64,000 nucleotides of DNA from Cavenderia fasciculata. Its lineage: Eukaryota; Evosea; Eumycetozoa; Acytosteliales; Cavenderiaceae. The notes beneath the pieces are model-generated. The model did not search any database. It saw only the letters and a program-made list of their open reading frames with translations, and was not told the DNA's origin. The first letter of the stretch is position 1. The number at the start of each line of letters is the position of its first letter. Below are positions 1 through 15,967 of the stretch, piece by piece. Made by a program: the position numbers and the translations under genes. The stretch spans positions 2,912,054-2,976,053 of the forward strand of contig NW_004457695.1 in NCBI RefSeq assembly GCF_000203815.1. Direction: 5' to 3'.

Positions 1-1042
1 TAAAAGATATTCTAAATCTTCTACTGTTAAATCTATTTTACATCCAAAATAGGGACACTTTAAAAAATAGAGTTAATAAAAGATTTTAAAATGTTTTATA
101 TATATATATAGTACATACTTTAATTGGATATTCCCTATCTTTAATTTTCCCAACACAATAAGTTTGAATACAAGTTCTACAAAGTGAATGACCACATTTC
201 TTTACACAATGAGTATCATTAACTTCAACATCCATCAAACAAATGACACATTCAATCTCTTCTGAATGCTTTCTCTTTTCACCTCTTTTTGAATCCTCTT
301 GGTCATCCTCTGGGTATCCAAAATCATTATCATTATCATCCCCAGCAGCATCACGATCGTTGTCCTCTGCTGGGAATTCCTTTAAAAAGTCTAGTTGTTC
401 TTCATCAACTTCTGTTGAATTACTTGTTACAATATCTCTTTCTTGCTTATTATTCGTTGGTGGTGATGTATTTCCATTGCCATTGCCATTTGCATTTCCA
501 GTACCATGACCATTATCATTTCCATTTTGATTTGTATTTGTAGTACTAGTTGTAGTTGTAGTGGTTGTAGTTGAAGATGCTTCATTTGTTGGACCATCCA
601 AATCTATTATATGGTTTGAATGATCATTATCATATATATCGTCACTATCATCAATACATATAGCATCTTGTTGTTGAGCATTAATTCTTTGTTGTTGTCT
701 CTTTGACTCTAATACCATTTTAAATGTATCTAAAACAAAAAGATGACAAGAATAAGTATTGTGTGTGCATCCAAAGGGGTTACACAGTTAGACCATCATC
801 ATCATCATCAATTTCTCTCTCTTTACAATAGAAAATTATAAAAGATAGATTGAATAGATGGTACAGATATAAAAAGTGTAAAGTCTACTTGTATATGTTT
901 ACATACCAAAGCCATCCAAGAACTTGTTCAACTGTTCATCTTGGTTATAATTATCTTCTACATATTGTTGTAGTTCTTCAATGAGGTTGATGACACCATT
1001 ATACTCCTTGAGCTCAAGACTTATAGAATGAGGAGATGTCAT
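1..1042 (-). CDS. RBR-type (RING-between-RING) E3 ubiquitin ligase, N-terminal part
   Basis: Partial gene running off the left edge. Exons read 1042-907, 729-119 and 57-1, and the frame is kept across both introns. The first exon begins MTSPHSISLELKEYNG. An acidic, low-complexity region (Asp-, Thr- and Asn/Gly-rich) follows. A RING1-like domain is then visible: CVICLMDVEV, CGHSLCRTCIQTYC, and after the second intron CPYFGC, which is the CP-x3-C ending typical of RBR RING1 domains. RBR ligases accept ubiquitin from an E2 onto a RING2 cysteine before transfer to substrate; RING2 lies outside the window. An ordinary RING protein is possible, but the CPxxxC ending favours RBR. The ATG at 1042 is preferred over the internal ATG at 718 because exon 1 splices in frame. 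Confidence 0.7.
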
Positions 1043-1421
1043 TATCTCTTAATTATTATATATATCAAGTTTTCGTCGTCTTTCGTTGTAAATATATGTA
1101 TATATATTGTTTGTTTTATCTTTCTATTTAATTATTATGTTGTATCATTCTTCTTTCTTTTCCTCTCTTCTTATTCTCTTTATAACATATAAATATATAG
1201 ATACTAGCAAGCACTAGTTAAAATAACTATGTATCTAATCCAAATTTGTATTTTCACTTTTGAACTTGAAAGTTGGTTGTGCTCTTCTCTCTTCTTGGAA
1301 GCCAATCCAAATAATCCCAACCCAATGAATGCATTGGTTATTGGATATATGTATATTTGGTTGCTATAGTCGTTGTTGTTTTTGTACAAAGGTATTTATA
1401 TATAATTTATTATTGTGTGTC
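1043..1421. other. Intergenic: RBR ligase promoter and LSM7 3' flank
   Basis: AT-rich with TA runs. The 61-codon minus-strand reading frame here (1204-1389) has no recognisable domain and was not called. No RNA gene is evident. Confidence 0.4.
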
Positions 1422-1936
1422 TTAAGATTCTTCAGTAGCACCTTCAACTTGATCTAAATAGGGATTATCTATTTCTTCACAACCCTCCATTGGACAAACC
1501 ATCATTACACTACTTCCTCTGCAAACTACTAATCCTAAATATCTCTTTTCATTGGTAACATTGAGTGGATCTTGTGGATCTAAAATCATCATAACCAATT
1601 GTAATGTAATTGCAAAGTTAGAATCGTCGTCGAGTTAATTATTCTTCGTTTTGTTGTTGTTGTTGTTGTTGTTGTTCATTTACCTCTAATATATTCTTCA
1701 CATTGATCGAGTGTAATATTAACAAGTGGGTCGTATCCTTTGAGAATACCTTGTACTTCTCTACCTCCTGTAAACTTGACTGATATACCCTTACCAAGGA
1801 ACTTTTGAAGATCTAAAATCGATTCTTTCTTTGGTGCTGTCGACTAGATGGTTATTTATAGCGATGTTAATACTGATATCATATATGTTCATTCATCTCT
1901 CTCTATTGTTTACTACTACTATCTATCTCATACCAT
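1422..1936 (-). CDS. lsm7: U6 snRNA-associated Sm-like protein LSM7
   Basis: Three exons (1936-1934, 1843-1684, 1579-1422) give a 106-residue protein, close to the usual LSM7 length. The first exon is only the ATG. The reading is MSTAPKKESILDLQKF, then an Sm1 segment (KGISVKFTGGREVQGILKGY, DPLVNITLDQCEEYIRD) and an Sm2 segment with RYLGLVVCRGSSVMMVCP. The GLVVCRGxSV block is characteristic of LSM7. LSM7 is part of the heptameric LSM2-8 ring on the U6 3' end and the LSM1-7 ring in mRNA decapping. The small exons hide the gene from simple ORF searches. Identification is by sequence similarity recalled for the family. Confidence 0.9.
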
Positions 1937-2485
1937 TCTAAAGAAAGTTGTGTATATATATTATAATTAGATTAACCAACAAAAAAATGACAAATTGACG
2001 ATCTTTCAAAACTGATTAGTTGGGCTTGGATTGCAATGAAACAAGTCTTAATATTAATATTAAATATTTTCGGTCGTCTCATTAATTTGTAAAGTATATA
2101 AAAGTAGTAGATTGGACTACGATCTCATGATCTAAATATTATTCATCTTAGAAAATGTAACACAAGTATTATTTACTGATCATAGTCGACATTGTTGATG
2201 ATGGTAATGACCTCATAGCAGTGACGGTGTGTATGTACATTGTTACAAAAAATTATTGTTAATAAAGCACCCCCCTCTCCCTCTCTCTGTGAACGCTCAC
2301 ACTACTTTTCTCACGCTTGTTCGATCCGAGCTCCTCCTCCCTTTTTTGTGTAAAATTAATTGTTTTTTTCATTACCATTATTATTATTACAAAAAGATAG
2401 CTAGATAGATAGATAAAAAGTAGGAGGGAAAACACAACATAGTTGAGATAGATAGATAGAACTTAGAGTAATAATAAATATAAAT
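1937..2485. other. Divergent intergenic region between LSM7 and DUF393 genes
   Basis: About 550 bp serving as promoter space for two divergent genes. It contains C-rich and CT-rich tracts (around 2270-2340) and GATA repeats just before the ATG at 2486. No gene seen. Confidence 0.4.
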
Positions 2486-3170
2486 ATGATATCAACACCA
2501 GAAGTATCATTAGATATAGGGGCTATACAGAGTGCAGATGCAGCAAATCAACAGTTGAATGCAGTTGCATTGACCGATGCGACGGCATCGATTACAGCAA
2601 GAGGAGGATACAAACCATCGAATCCACCAAAGATGATTATCATGTTTGACGGTGTGTGCAATGTATGCGATACCTTTGTACATTTTGTCTATCCTCGTGA
2701 TGTAAACAAGAAGTTTTCATTCCAAGCTCTACAGACCACCAAAGGAAGAGAAATACAAAACTACTATGGTGTCCCAACTGATCTATCAACAGTCATTCTC
2801 ATCGACGAAGAAACTGCAACCTATACTTCAAAATCAACTGCTGTATTACGTATCATGTATCATTTACAAGTAAGAGTCATCAAAAGGAATGAAATATATT
2901 ATATATTCATACATATTAATAATAATCCCTATACCTATTCCCTATCCCTATCTCTATTCAATTCAACAGTCACCATATTCATATCTATATCAATTCCACT
3001 ATCTTCCAGCATTCTTTCGTGATTTTTGTTATTCAACCTTTGCAAGATACAGATATTTATTGATGGGTAAAAAGGATACTTGTATGTTTAGTCCGGGTTT
3101 AAGAGATAGATTCATCGATTGGAGAAGTCCAATCATAGAAGAAGATACTGATGAAACTAAAGAAATGTAA
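2486..3170 (+). CDS. DUF393 (YuxK/DCC) thiol-disulfide oxidoreductase-like protein
   Basis: Two exons, 2486-2869 and 2970-3170, joined in phase 0 by a GTAAGA...ACAG intron, give 194 residues. After a variable N-terminus of about 45 residues comes IIMFDGVCNVCDTFVHFVYP, the DGxCxxC motif that defines the DUF393/DCC1 family. Further conserved-looking parts are the KFSFQALQTTKGREI region and, in exon 2, FRDFCYSTFARYRYLLMGKK. Proteins of this family have a thioredoxin-like fold; substrates are mostly unknown. No clear signal peptide is seen. It lies between LSM7 (divergent) and the alpha-galactosidase (same strand), with no evident functional link. Confidence 0.8.
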
Positions 3171-3181
3171 CGCAATAAACA

Positions 3182-3233
<52 letters not shown>

Positions 3234-3741
3234 GTACAACCAAACCAAACCAAACCAACCAACAACAGGCAAAAAAGGAAAATAATATTACCAACTACCA
3301 TTTTTAATAATAATATAATATTTACAACTACACCCACCACCACCACCACCACACAACAAATAAAACAGCAACTATAATATATTGTACAATTTTTTTTAAA
3401 ACCTCTCATTGCATATACATGATGATTCGGTTGCGTAAGATGACAACGATGATATTTTATTACATTTGTGGTGGTATTCTTGCCAAGATGTAAAATATCC
3501 CCGATGTCATCCAATCAATTTTCAAAAAACATCCTAAAAGGGGGCTAGCTCAATTTCAATTTGTCAAATGAACCGAAAATGGCTAGCTTCTTTGTTAAGA
3601 AGCAGTTGATTCATTCATTCTTTTAATAATCATCATCATACACCGGTTCATCATTCTTTTTTCTTTTCATTTTATTTTATTTATAGACATACAGATAGAT
3701 ACAGATTAAAAGAAGAAGATATTGTAGATAGATAGATAAAG
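3171..3741. other. Intergenic with AAT microsatellite
   Basis: Contains an (AAT)n run at about 3184-3231, CA-rich blocks (ACCAAACC and CCACCACC repeats) and two GGCTAGCT-like words near 3542 and 3580. GATA repeats precede the next ATG. No gene seen. Confidence 0.4.
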
Positions 3742-5118
3742 ATGAAAATAATTTTAATATTGGTAGTATTACTTTTAACTATATTAACTATAGTAAAAGG
3801 ATTGAATAATGGAGTTGCAATAACTCCTCCAATGGGTAAGATAGATAATTAATTTGCAGAGAAAAGAAACATATTAATATCCTTTAAATTTTGTAGGATG
3901 GAATACATGGAATCATTTTGGATGTGATACATCAGAGATTAATTCCCAACTAATCTATGAAACTGCAACTGCAATGGTTACTAGTGGTATGGCTGCTGTT
4001 GGATATGAATACATCAACCTTGATGATTGTTGGTTGGCAAAGGAAAGAGATGCCGATGGTAGATTACAAGCTGATCCAATTAGATTCCCACAAGGAATTG
4101 CTCCTCTGGCTGATTATGTACATTCATTAGGTCTTAAAATGGGAATTTATGAAGATGGTAAAATTTAAATTAAATTAAATATTTGAATGATTGGTCATTG
4201 ACTTAATTTTCTTTCTTTTTGATTCTTTTAGTTGGAAATTTAACATGTGGAGGATACCCAGGATCAGAAAATTATTTTGAAATTGATATGAAGACATTTG
4301 CAGAATGGGGTATGGATTATGTAAAGATGGATGGTTGTTATTTCCCAGTTGACGATATGGAGGAGACCTATACACAACTGAGTGAGATACTCAATGCAAC
4401 CGGTCGTCCAATGGTCTATAGTTGCAGTTGGCCAACCTATGCCTTTGTCAACAACCAAACCGTCAACTTTACCTACATTGGCGAGATTTGCAATCTCTGG
4501 AGAGAGTTTGATGACATTCGTGACAACTTTGATTCGTGGACTGGTATATTGGACCAAATGATGCAGTATAATCGTGCACCCTATGCTTCTCCGGGTCACT
4601 GGAACGACCCAGACATGTTGGAGATTGGCAACGGTGGACAGACCACTGCAGAGTACCAATCATTCTTTTCGCTGTGGTCTATCATTGCAGCACCTCTTAT
4701 TGCCGGCAACGACATTAGAAACATGTCTGCCGATATCATCAACATCCTCACCAACGCCGATATTATTGCAGTCGACCAAGACGCACTCGGTATCCAAGGT
4801 CAGAGAGCTTACCAAAGCGGTACAAGCGAAGTGTGGACACGTCCACTCGTCGGTGGTGCCATTGCAGCCGTTCTCTTTAACCGTGGGGAGCAACCAGCAA
4901 CCATCGAGCTCACATCTGACATTCTCCAAGTATCTTCAAACTCCCAATTCCTCATGAGAGATCTCTGGCAAAAGACTGCTCCCACACAAGTATTCCAAGG
5001 TTCATCTTCCTTCTCCAATATTGATGCACATGCTGTTATTATGTTGAAATTATCACCTATAACAGGTTCATTCGGATTTGTAAATAATAATGAGAATGAT
5101 GAAGATGATGGTTGTTAA
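3742..5118 (+). CDS. Secreted alpha-galactosidase, glycoside hydrolase family 27
   Basis: Exons 3742-3835, 3897-4157 and 4232-5118 splice in frame to 413 residues. The N-terminus (MKIILILVVLLLTILTIVKG) is a clear signal peptide. GH27 landmarks follow: [67 protein letters not shown] (catalytic nucleophile Asp), the EFDDIRDN region holding the expected acid/base Asp, and GHWNDPDMLEIGNGG. The family removes terminal alpha-galactose from oligosaccharides and glycoconjugates; a lysosomal or secreted role is likely in a phagotroph. The C-terminal beta-domain is complete, with an acidic Asn/Asp tail. An alpha-N-acetylgalactosaminidase activity cannot be excluded from sequence. Confidence 0.93.
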
Positions 5119-5171
5119 TAGCCCAAAAACAAAAAACAACAAAAAAAAAGATATATTTAAAATTTAATTAA

Positions 5172-5181
5172 CACTTTGAAT
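5172..5181 (+). repeat. piggyBac terminal inverted repeat, left
   Basis: CACTTTGAAT directly after TTAA; perfect inverted match to 9284-9293. It lies about 660 bp downstream of the transposase stop codon. Confidence 0.85.
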
Positions 5182-5838
5182 AGAGGGTGTGTCAAGTCGA
5201 TGGCAGTGCGTAGTGGGTGCTAGCGTCGTAAAAAAATAAAAAAAAAATGAATTTCCATTTTAGGAATTGTCGGTTGGCAGACTTTAGAGCACCAACCAAG
5301 CCACAGTAAGTTTATTATGAGTCAATAAAAGAGATAAAGTATAAGATAAATGAAGAGATAGAACATAGTATAGTTAGAACATATAGTATATAGTTATATA
5401 TATAGATATATCATTGTATTTTGTGGCTCGTTAGTGCCAAATGCACAAGAAAGGATAAGGAATAAGAGTTCACAATATTGTCAAGTACTGAATCAACACC
5501 AAGTCTATTGCTGTTATAACATTCACGAGTTACTTGTACTTATTTGCTCCTCCAATCCACTCTTGATGCAGAGAGATACAGAGCTGTTCAAGTAAATTAT
5601 CATTGTTTAAAGATATTGCCGCAGTTGCGTCTTTGTATGTTTAAATCTGCCACGATTATCGATCATAGCATTGGTCCATTTACACTCAACTACCTGACCT
5701 GTGTCTCTTATCGCACTAGCTAGTTGCATGTTACTATAGTATAGAACTACCTACCTTTTTTTTATCTTCTTTTTTGGTTTTATTTATAACTATTTATTGG
5801 TGAATGGATGAATGGATGGATGGATGGAATGAACGGAG
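5182..5838. other. Transposon 3' non-coding part
   Basis: Lies between the left terminal repeat and the transposase stop codon. It is less AT-rich than ordinary intergenic DNA here (for example 5185-5300 and 5420-5740), as expected for transposon subterminal DNA. No second gene could be read. The word GGAATTGT occurs here near 5262 and in the right end near 9233, a possible subterminal repeat. Confidence 0.4.
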
Positions 5839-7616
5839 TTATCCTTGTCGTTGTTGTTGATGTTGATGTACTATTGCCGATAGAAGCAGTTTGTTTTCTG
5901 GGAGATGTGCTATAAGATAGCATTCATCGTGAAAGTTAACTTTACATTGGCAACAAGTCTTGGTGGTTCTTGTTCTACGCTTTACATCAAGGACTTTGCA
6001 ATACTGACAAGGATTTAGATCACCTTGAACCAATGCGTGGACTACAGTTTGAGGAGCAGCAGCAGAAGTGGGAGCATATTGGCCTCCATTTCCACTGGTT
6101 ACGTATGTGGATTGTGTAGCCAATTCTTGTTCCAGTTGTTTAATCCTATCTCTTTGATCCTGGAATACTTTTGATGTAATTGGATTCAAGTGTTCCAATT
6201 GTTTTTGAATAGGCTCCTGCAAGCCAAGCTTATCTCTTACCACGTTTTGAGTGAAATCACAAAATCGGTATGTGCTATTGCCTTCAAGGGATTTGAAGAT
6301 GCAATATGCATTCACCATTGCACGATCCAACTGCGCAAATATGTTAACATGTGTGTATTTGCTTTTTCGATGGGGATATGACCGACAATTTGATGATAGT
6401 TGTCCTGACAGATCGACTCCGTGGGTAGTTGCATTGTATTGAGTCTGCACATCGAGCTTTGTGAGTTTTCCTTCTTTTAATGTATATGGATTACAGGCAT
6501 TTGATAAAAAATATGTTACTTTGCTGTCATTGATGGCGGTGGCACAAATGTCCTGGGGAATACCAGAGTCTTCTTTTGGAAATGCTATAGCAGCCAACTT
6601 TTTCTTGTTGTCCTTTTGTACCATGCGTCCTAAACCATCTTTGAAAAGGTACGTTGGTCTAATGGACCTTACAGTCATTACATAATGAATCTTATTGTTG
6701 GGATTGTTATCGTCGTTGTTGGAATTGATGTTTTGACTAAAGTTTGATAATACAGTGGCAACTTGTAATGATGTGTAATAGTTATCCATTGCAAACAAAT
6801 AGTGACTCAATGGTCTATCATCTGTAGCTACTTTTTGTCTGACCCACTCTGCAAATTCGATTGGGATTTTAAGAGGACTATTTGGTGGAAAAGAACTAAC
6901 CACAGATGGATCTAAATAAGACAATAATAATGATTAGACATATGATGATAATGATGATATTTGTAAATTGTTATAAAACAACATACCTATTGTTACAGAT
7001 TTTGTTGTAGATTCATCACTACCTCTGTAAAGCCATTGGGTCAATATAAAACCATTTGAGTCAGATAAAACGAAATACTTTAATCCAAATTTGTGTGGTT
7101 TATCTGGTTCATACTGCTTGAACCTTACCAAGCCTTTATAAGGGGCCATATATTCATCGATTGATAAACGTAATGATGGGATATAGTGGTTGTTTGAATT
7201 TTTTTCAATCATTTGAATGACGGAATCTTCGTCATAGTGAAGGAATTTGAGGATGGACTTAAATCTTTTTCTTGACATTAATGGGCGGATAACAGATGGA
7301 GGATGGAAAGGGCTCTTTCTATTCCAATGGTCTTCCGCCCGTGGGAGTTTGACAAGACCCATAAAAAAGGCAATATAAAAGAAATTCTCCAATTGTTTAT
7401 AGGTAAACAACTTGGTGTTGTCAACCAACTGTATTTCCTCTTGTTCTAACTGTTCTTGAATAAAGCTAAGCCTATCTTGTGGAGATAATCCTTGTGGCAT
7501 TGTTGATAGAAACCCACGCTTCCAAGTCTCAAAATCAACCATTCTTCCAACAATTTGATTGGTACTCAGTTTCTACTGCATTGGTTTGATTTGAGGTAGA
7601 TGTGGTAGATGTTGTC

Positions 7617-7665
<49 letters not shown>

Positions 7666-9025
7666 TGGTCGATGTTTGCGAGTGGGAGGGTGTGAACAAA
7701 CGAAGCAGACTGGATCCAAAGCTTGAAGAGGAAGTGGTGGCGGTGGTGGGAGTTGTTGATGAAGATGTATTAGAAAGAATAGGATGTTGGAATTGTTCGT
7801 TATCTTCATCAATTATTGTAACTGGCTGGCTCTTTCTTTGATTTTTCTTTTGTTTCTTTTTTCTCCTTGGTGTATCAGCCTCTTTTTCTTCATCATTATC
7901 ATCATCTTCTTCTTCATTGTATCTTCTTCTAGAAGTTGAATATGTAGTTGTTGTTGTTGATGATGATGATGGAGGCGGCTGTGATTCCTTTGACTTATTC
8001 GTGAGAAAAAGTCTTATTTGTTGGTAATGTTGCTTGATGTATTTATAATCCCTTGCATATTTGCTTCGATGGATGAGATACAAATTCGATTCCTCGAGTA
8101 TGTGGTTGATGACTGATTCGTCGATTATCAAGCTTATTACTTGACTAGGAGTTAATGGTTGATCGATGTTTTTGCTACGTGCTGATGCATTGCTGCTATC
8201 CATTTCATAGGTTATTCGATTCGACAATTCTTCTGAGTTTGTATTATTTAAAATAGTCCATTTCTCTTTGAATAGATCCCCTATAAATGTGATAATTGTT
8301 CTAATTTGTTAGCAAGTTGTTGGTGAATCATCTATCTATCTATTTATATACATACGACATGGGCATTTACATTGAGAAGTACAACCATTATTATATAACT
8401 TGCATTTGCAAGCAGTACAATTCCCCTTGTTAGCGCATTTACATTCAAAAATGGTTGTGTCTTGAACAAAATAGTAAGACTTGGATGCACGTTTGTCCAA
8501 GTCCGTTAGGTTATTGAATAATGGGATACGACCGACACTTTCTGGTTGTTTTTTCTTCTTGTTATTCAACTTGTGGACATAAATCAATCTTGTTTGAAGA
8601 AATCTATTGAACTTCTGGTGGATTTCCAACTCTTCAGGTGATTCAATGGCTTCAATAGATTCTTTTGCTTCAAACTTCTTGAATAACTCCATGTGGGCAT
8701 CGAAAGTCTCTTTGAACCATTCAAATTCCTCTTGTAAATCATCTTCTTTGTAGTTGGTACGTGGTTTTAGTGGTGGTTGTTGTTGTTGTTGTGAATACTC
8801 TACTTCTTTTTCTGGTACAGGTGTATGTGATCTTTGATATTCTGGTTCAACAAATGCATCATCTTCTAGATCTTCATCGTCAAGTATAGCATTACCATCA
8901 AGTAAAGGATTATCATCAAGTAGATGATTGTCATCAAGTTGATTATTATCATCATACTCGGCTTCGATCCCTCCTTTGTATATGCTTCGAAACAATGCTA
9001 CACCTTTCTTCAAACTTTCAAACAT
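5839..9025 (-). pseudogene. piggyBac-like transposase with N-terminal cysteine cluster, one frame break
   Basis: Exons read 9025-8356, 8280 to about 7543, then (after a +1 frame change) 7542-6987 and 6911-5839. Exon 1 starts MFESLKKGVALF, is acidic, and ends in a cysteine cluster (ECKCANKGNCTACKCK ... CTSQCKCPC). Exon 2 is Ser/Thr/Lys-rich. The core has the three piggyBac acidic motifs: LSIDEYMAPYKG with FKQYEPDKPHKFGLKYF, FAMDNYYTSLQVA, and YNATTHGVDLSGQL. The C-terminus carries CQYC ... CCQCKVNFHDEC, matching the cysteine-rich DNA-end-binding domain of the family. The N-terminal frame ends 8 bases past the ATG at 7542 that opens the core frame, and no convincing intron bridges them, so this copy may be non-autonomous. 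An uncalled intron or a sequence error is the alternative. Confidence 0.8.
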
Positions 9026-9283
9026 AGTTGTTGCTGCTGCTGATGCTGCTGATGCTGTTGATGATTTATCTGTAAATACTCGTATTTTTGCAATAAAGAA
9101 ACATATAATAGATAAATAATGTTGAGCGTACACATATTATATGAAGATATGTTAAAATATAAATAGATAAAAAAAATTAAAATATTATGTTATTTCTACC
9201 CGCTACTATAGATCGCTGAGCTATTACCAAATGCGGAATTGTTTTTTATTTTTTTTTGACTTTGATCTGAAACTGATTTTGGC

Positions 9284-9293
9284 ATTCAAAGTG
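9284..9293 (-). repeat. piggyBac terminal inverted repeat, right
   Basis: ATTCAAAGTG followed by TTAA; inverted match to 5172-5181. It lies about 260 bp upstream of the transposase ATG, so the transposase promoter is inside the element. Confidence 0.85.
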
Positions 9294-9297
9294 TTAA

Positions 9298-9477
9298 AAA
9301 ATTTCAAACCCCATTATTTGAGCCTTTATTTCAAAATGAGGAGAAAAAATTGAAAATTTTTACAAAAGAGATTTGAAAAAAAAAAAAGAGAGTTAGTATG
9401 ACTCAAAAAATGAAATAAATATAATCATACCTTTGAGAGCCCAAATTGTGTTGATGCCTCGGTTTTTACCCTGGCAA
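9298..9477 (-). other. Fanzor 3' flank, candidate guide-RNA region
   Basis: 180 bp between the Fanzor stop codon and the piggyBac TTAA. On the minus strand it starts with a GC-richer stretch (TTGCCAGGGTAAAAACCGAG, 9473-9454) and ends AT-rich with an AATAAA signal. In known TnpB/Fanzor loci the guide RNA comes from the 3' end of the gene and the flank after it, so this is where to look. No RNA structure can be assigned by eye; function is inference. Confidence 0.3.
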
Positions 9478-14997
<5,520 letters not shown>

Positions 14998-15039
14998 ACA
15001 TGTGCTATTAATAAGTAACTACTTATTAATAGCACATGT
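14998..15039. repeat. Perfect 42-bp palindrome
   Basis: Arms ACATGTGCTATTAATAAGTA (14998-15017) and its exact reverse complement (15020-15039) around a 2-bp centre AC. It lies between the divergent Fanzor and transposase-like genes. It could be a fold-back element, an excision remnant or a protein-binding site. Confidence 0.85.
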
Positions 15040-15967
15040 AATACTATTATTTTTTTTATTTATTTTTTTTATACTATCTATATTCAATAGCAACACTTGT
15101 TAAATATAATGAAATAAATTAAAAAGATTTAATAATATTAAATAGTCATATCACGAGTGATTCACTACATGAAATATTATACATGAGTGTTTTGTTTCAA
15201 AGAGTTTTTGAAATATTTTTTTCTCAAAGTCAGCAAGATTCAAGCACTACAAAAGGTCGAAGGGACCAGAATTGATGGTCGTCTGAGATGTAAAATAAAT
15301 TTTAAAAAAGTTCACCTTTTTTTTTTGTCCAAACCGACAAGACAACGATATCTTTGTCTATTCTATACTTCTCTATTCTATCTTTATTTTATTTATTCTA
15401 TTCAATAGTAAACAAGAAAATGTAGCATACAAGGTATAATATAAAAAGATAGTTTATTGATGTAGTTGTATATTCTCGAAAGTTTTGTTCAAATAGCTCT
15501 AAACCAGACGAAGATAACAGCAGCGTGAATATTGGTGGATGGTCAAGATAATAAAGTTTGAAAATTAATTTTTTTTTAAAAAAGAAAAGCACTACAACAT
15601 TCTCCTTGGCAAGACAAATACAATGGTCATAATTATATATATAAATAAAAATTTAAAAAATAATGAAAGAAAGGATTACTCCTTTTTTTCATACTAAAAA
15701 AATCGGTACCTCGACGCCGAGGGTTCCTAGTGGACTCGTACCCTTTTTCGAACTTTTTTTTTTTTTTATTTGACCCCCTCGACCTCGACCCAACCAATCG
15801 AGAATTCTAAAAAAAGCAAAATCGGTACCCTCGACCTTTTGCAGTGAGATATATGTCTATCTCTATCATTACAATCAATTTAATTTAATTAAATTGATAT
15901 TAAAAGATATTTAATGAATTATCAATATTATAGATATATTTTTATCTTCATTTTAAACATATTCATC
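15040..15967. repeat. Upstream region of transposase-like gene with short repeats
   Basis: Contains two direct copies of ATCGGTACC(C)TCGAC (15702-15715 and 15821-15835) within a CTCGACC-rich patch (15700-15840), and a 10-bp inverted repeat ATCAATTTAA/TTAAATTGAT (15874-15883, 15889-15898) close to the start codon. The GC-rich words stand out from the AT-rich background. Reading frames at 15187-15592 look non-coding. Confidence 0.5.

Larger units (their letters stand above)
5168..9297 (-). mobile_element. piggyBac-type DNA transposon with TTAA target duplication
   Basis: The left end is TTAA (5168-5171) followed by CACTTTGAAT (5172-5181). The right end is ATTCAAAGTG (9284-9293) followed by TTAA (9294-9297). 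The 10-bp ends are perfect inverted repeats and the flanking TTAA matches the known piggyBac target-site duplication. The body is 4122 bp and carries one transposase gene on the minus strand. It sits between the 3' ends of the alpha-galactosidase and Fanzor genes. Beyond the first 10 bp the ends differ (AGAGGG against GCCAAA on the same reading). That TTAA-flanked repeats bracket the only piggyBac-like gene makes chance very unlikely. Confidence 0.88.

Noticed and set aside
3029-3514. 161-codon minus-strand frame
   Set aside because: Built from the AAT repeat (poly-Ile) and the antisense of the DUF393 gene; no start context or domain.
7602-7841. Plus-strand poly-Asp frame
   Set aside because: Shadow of the Ser/His-coding repeat in the transposase gene on the other strand.
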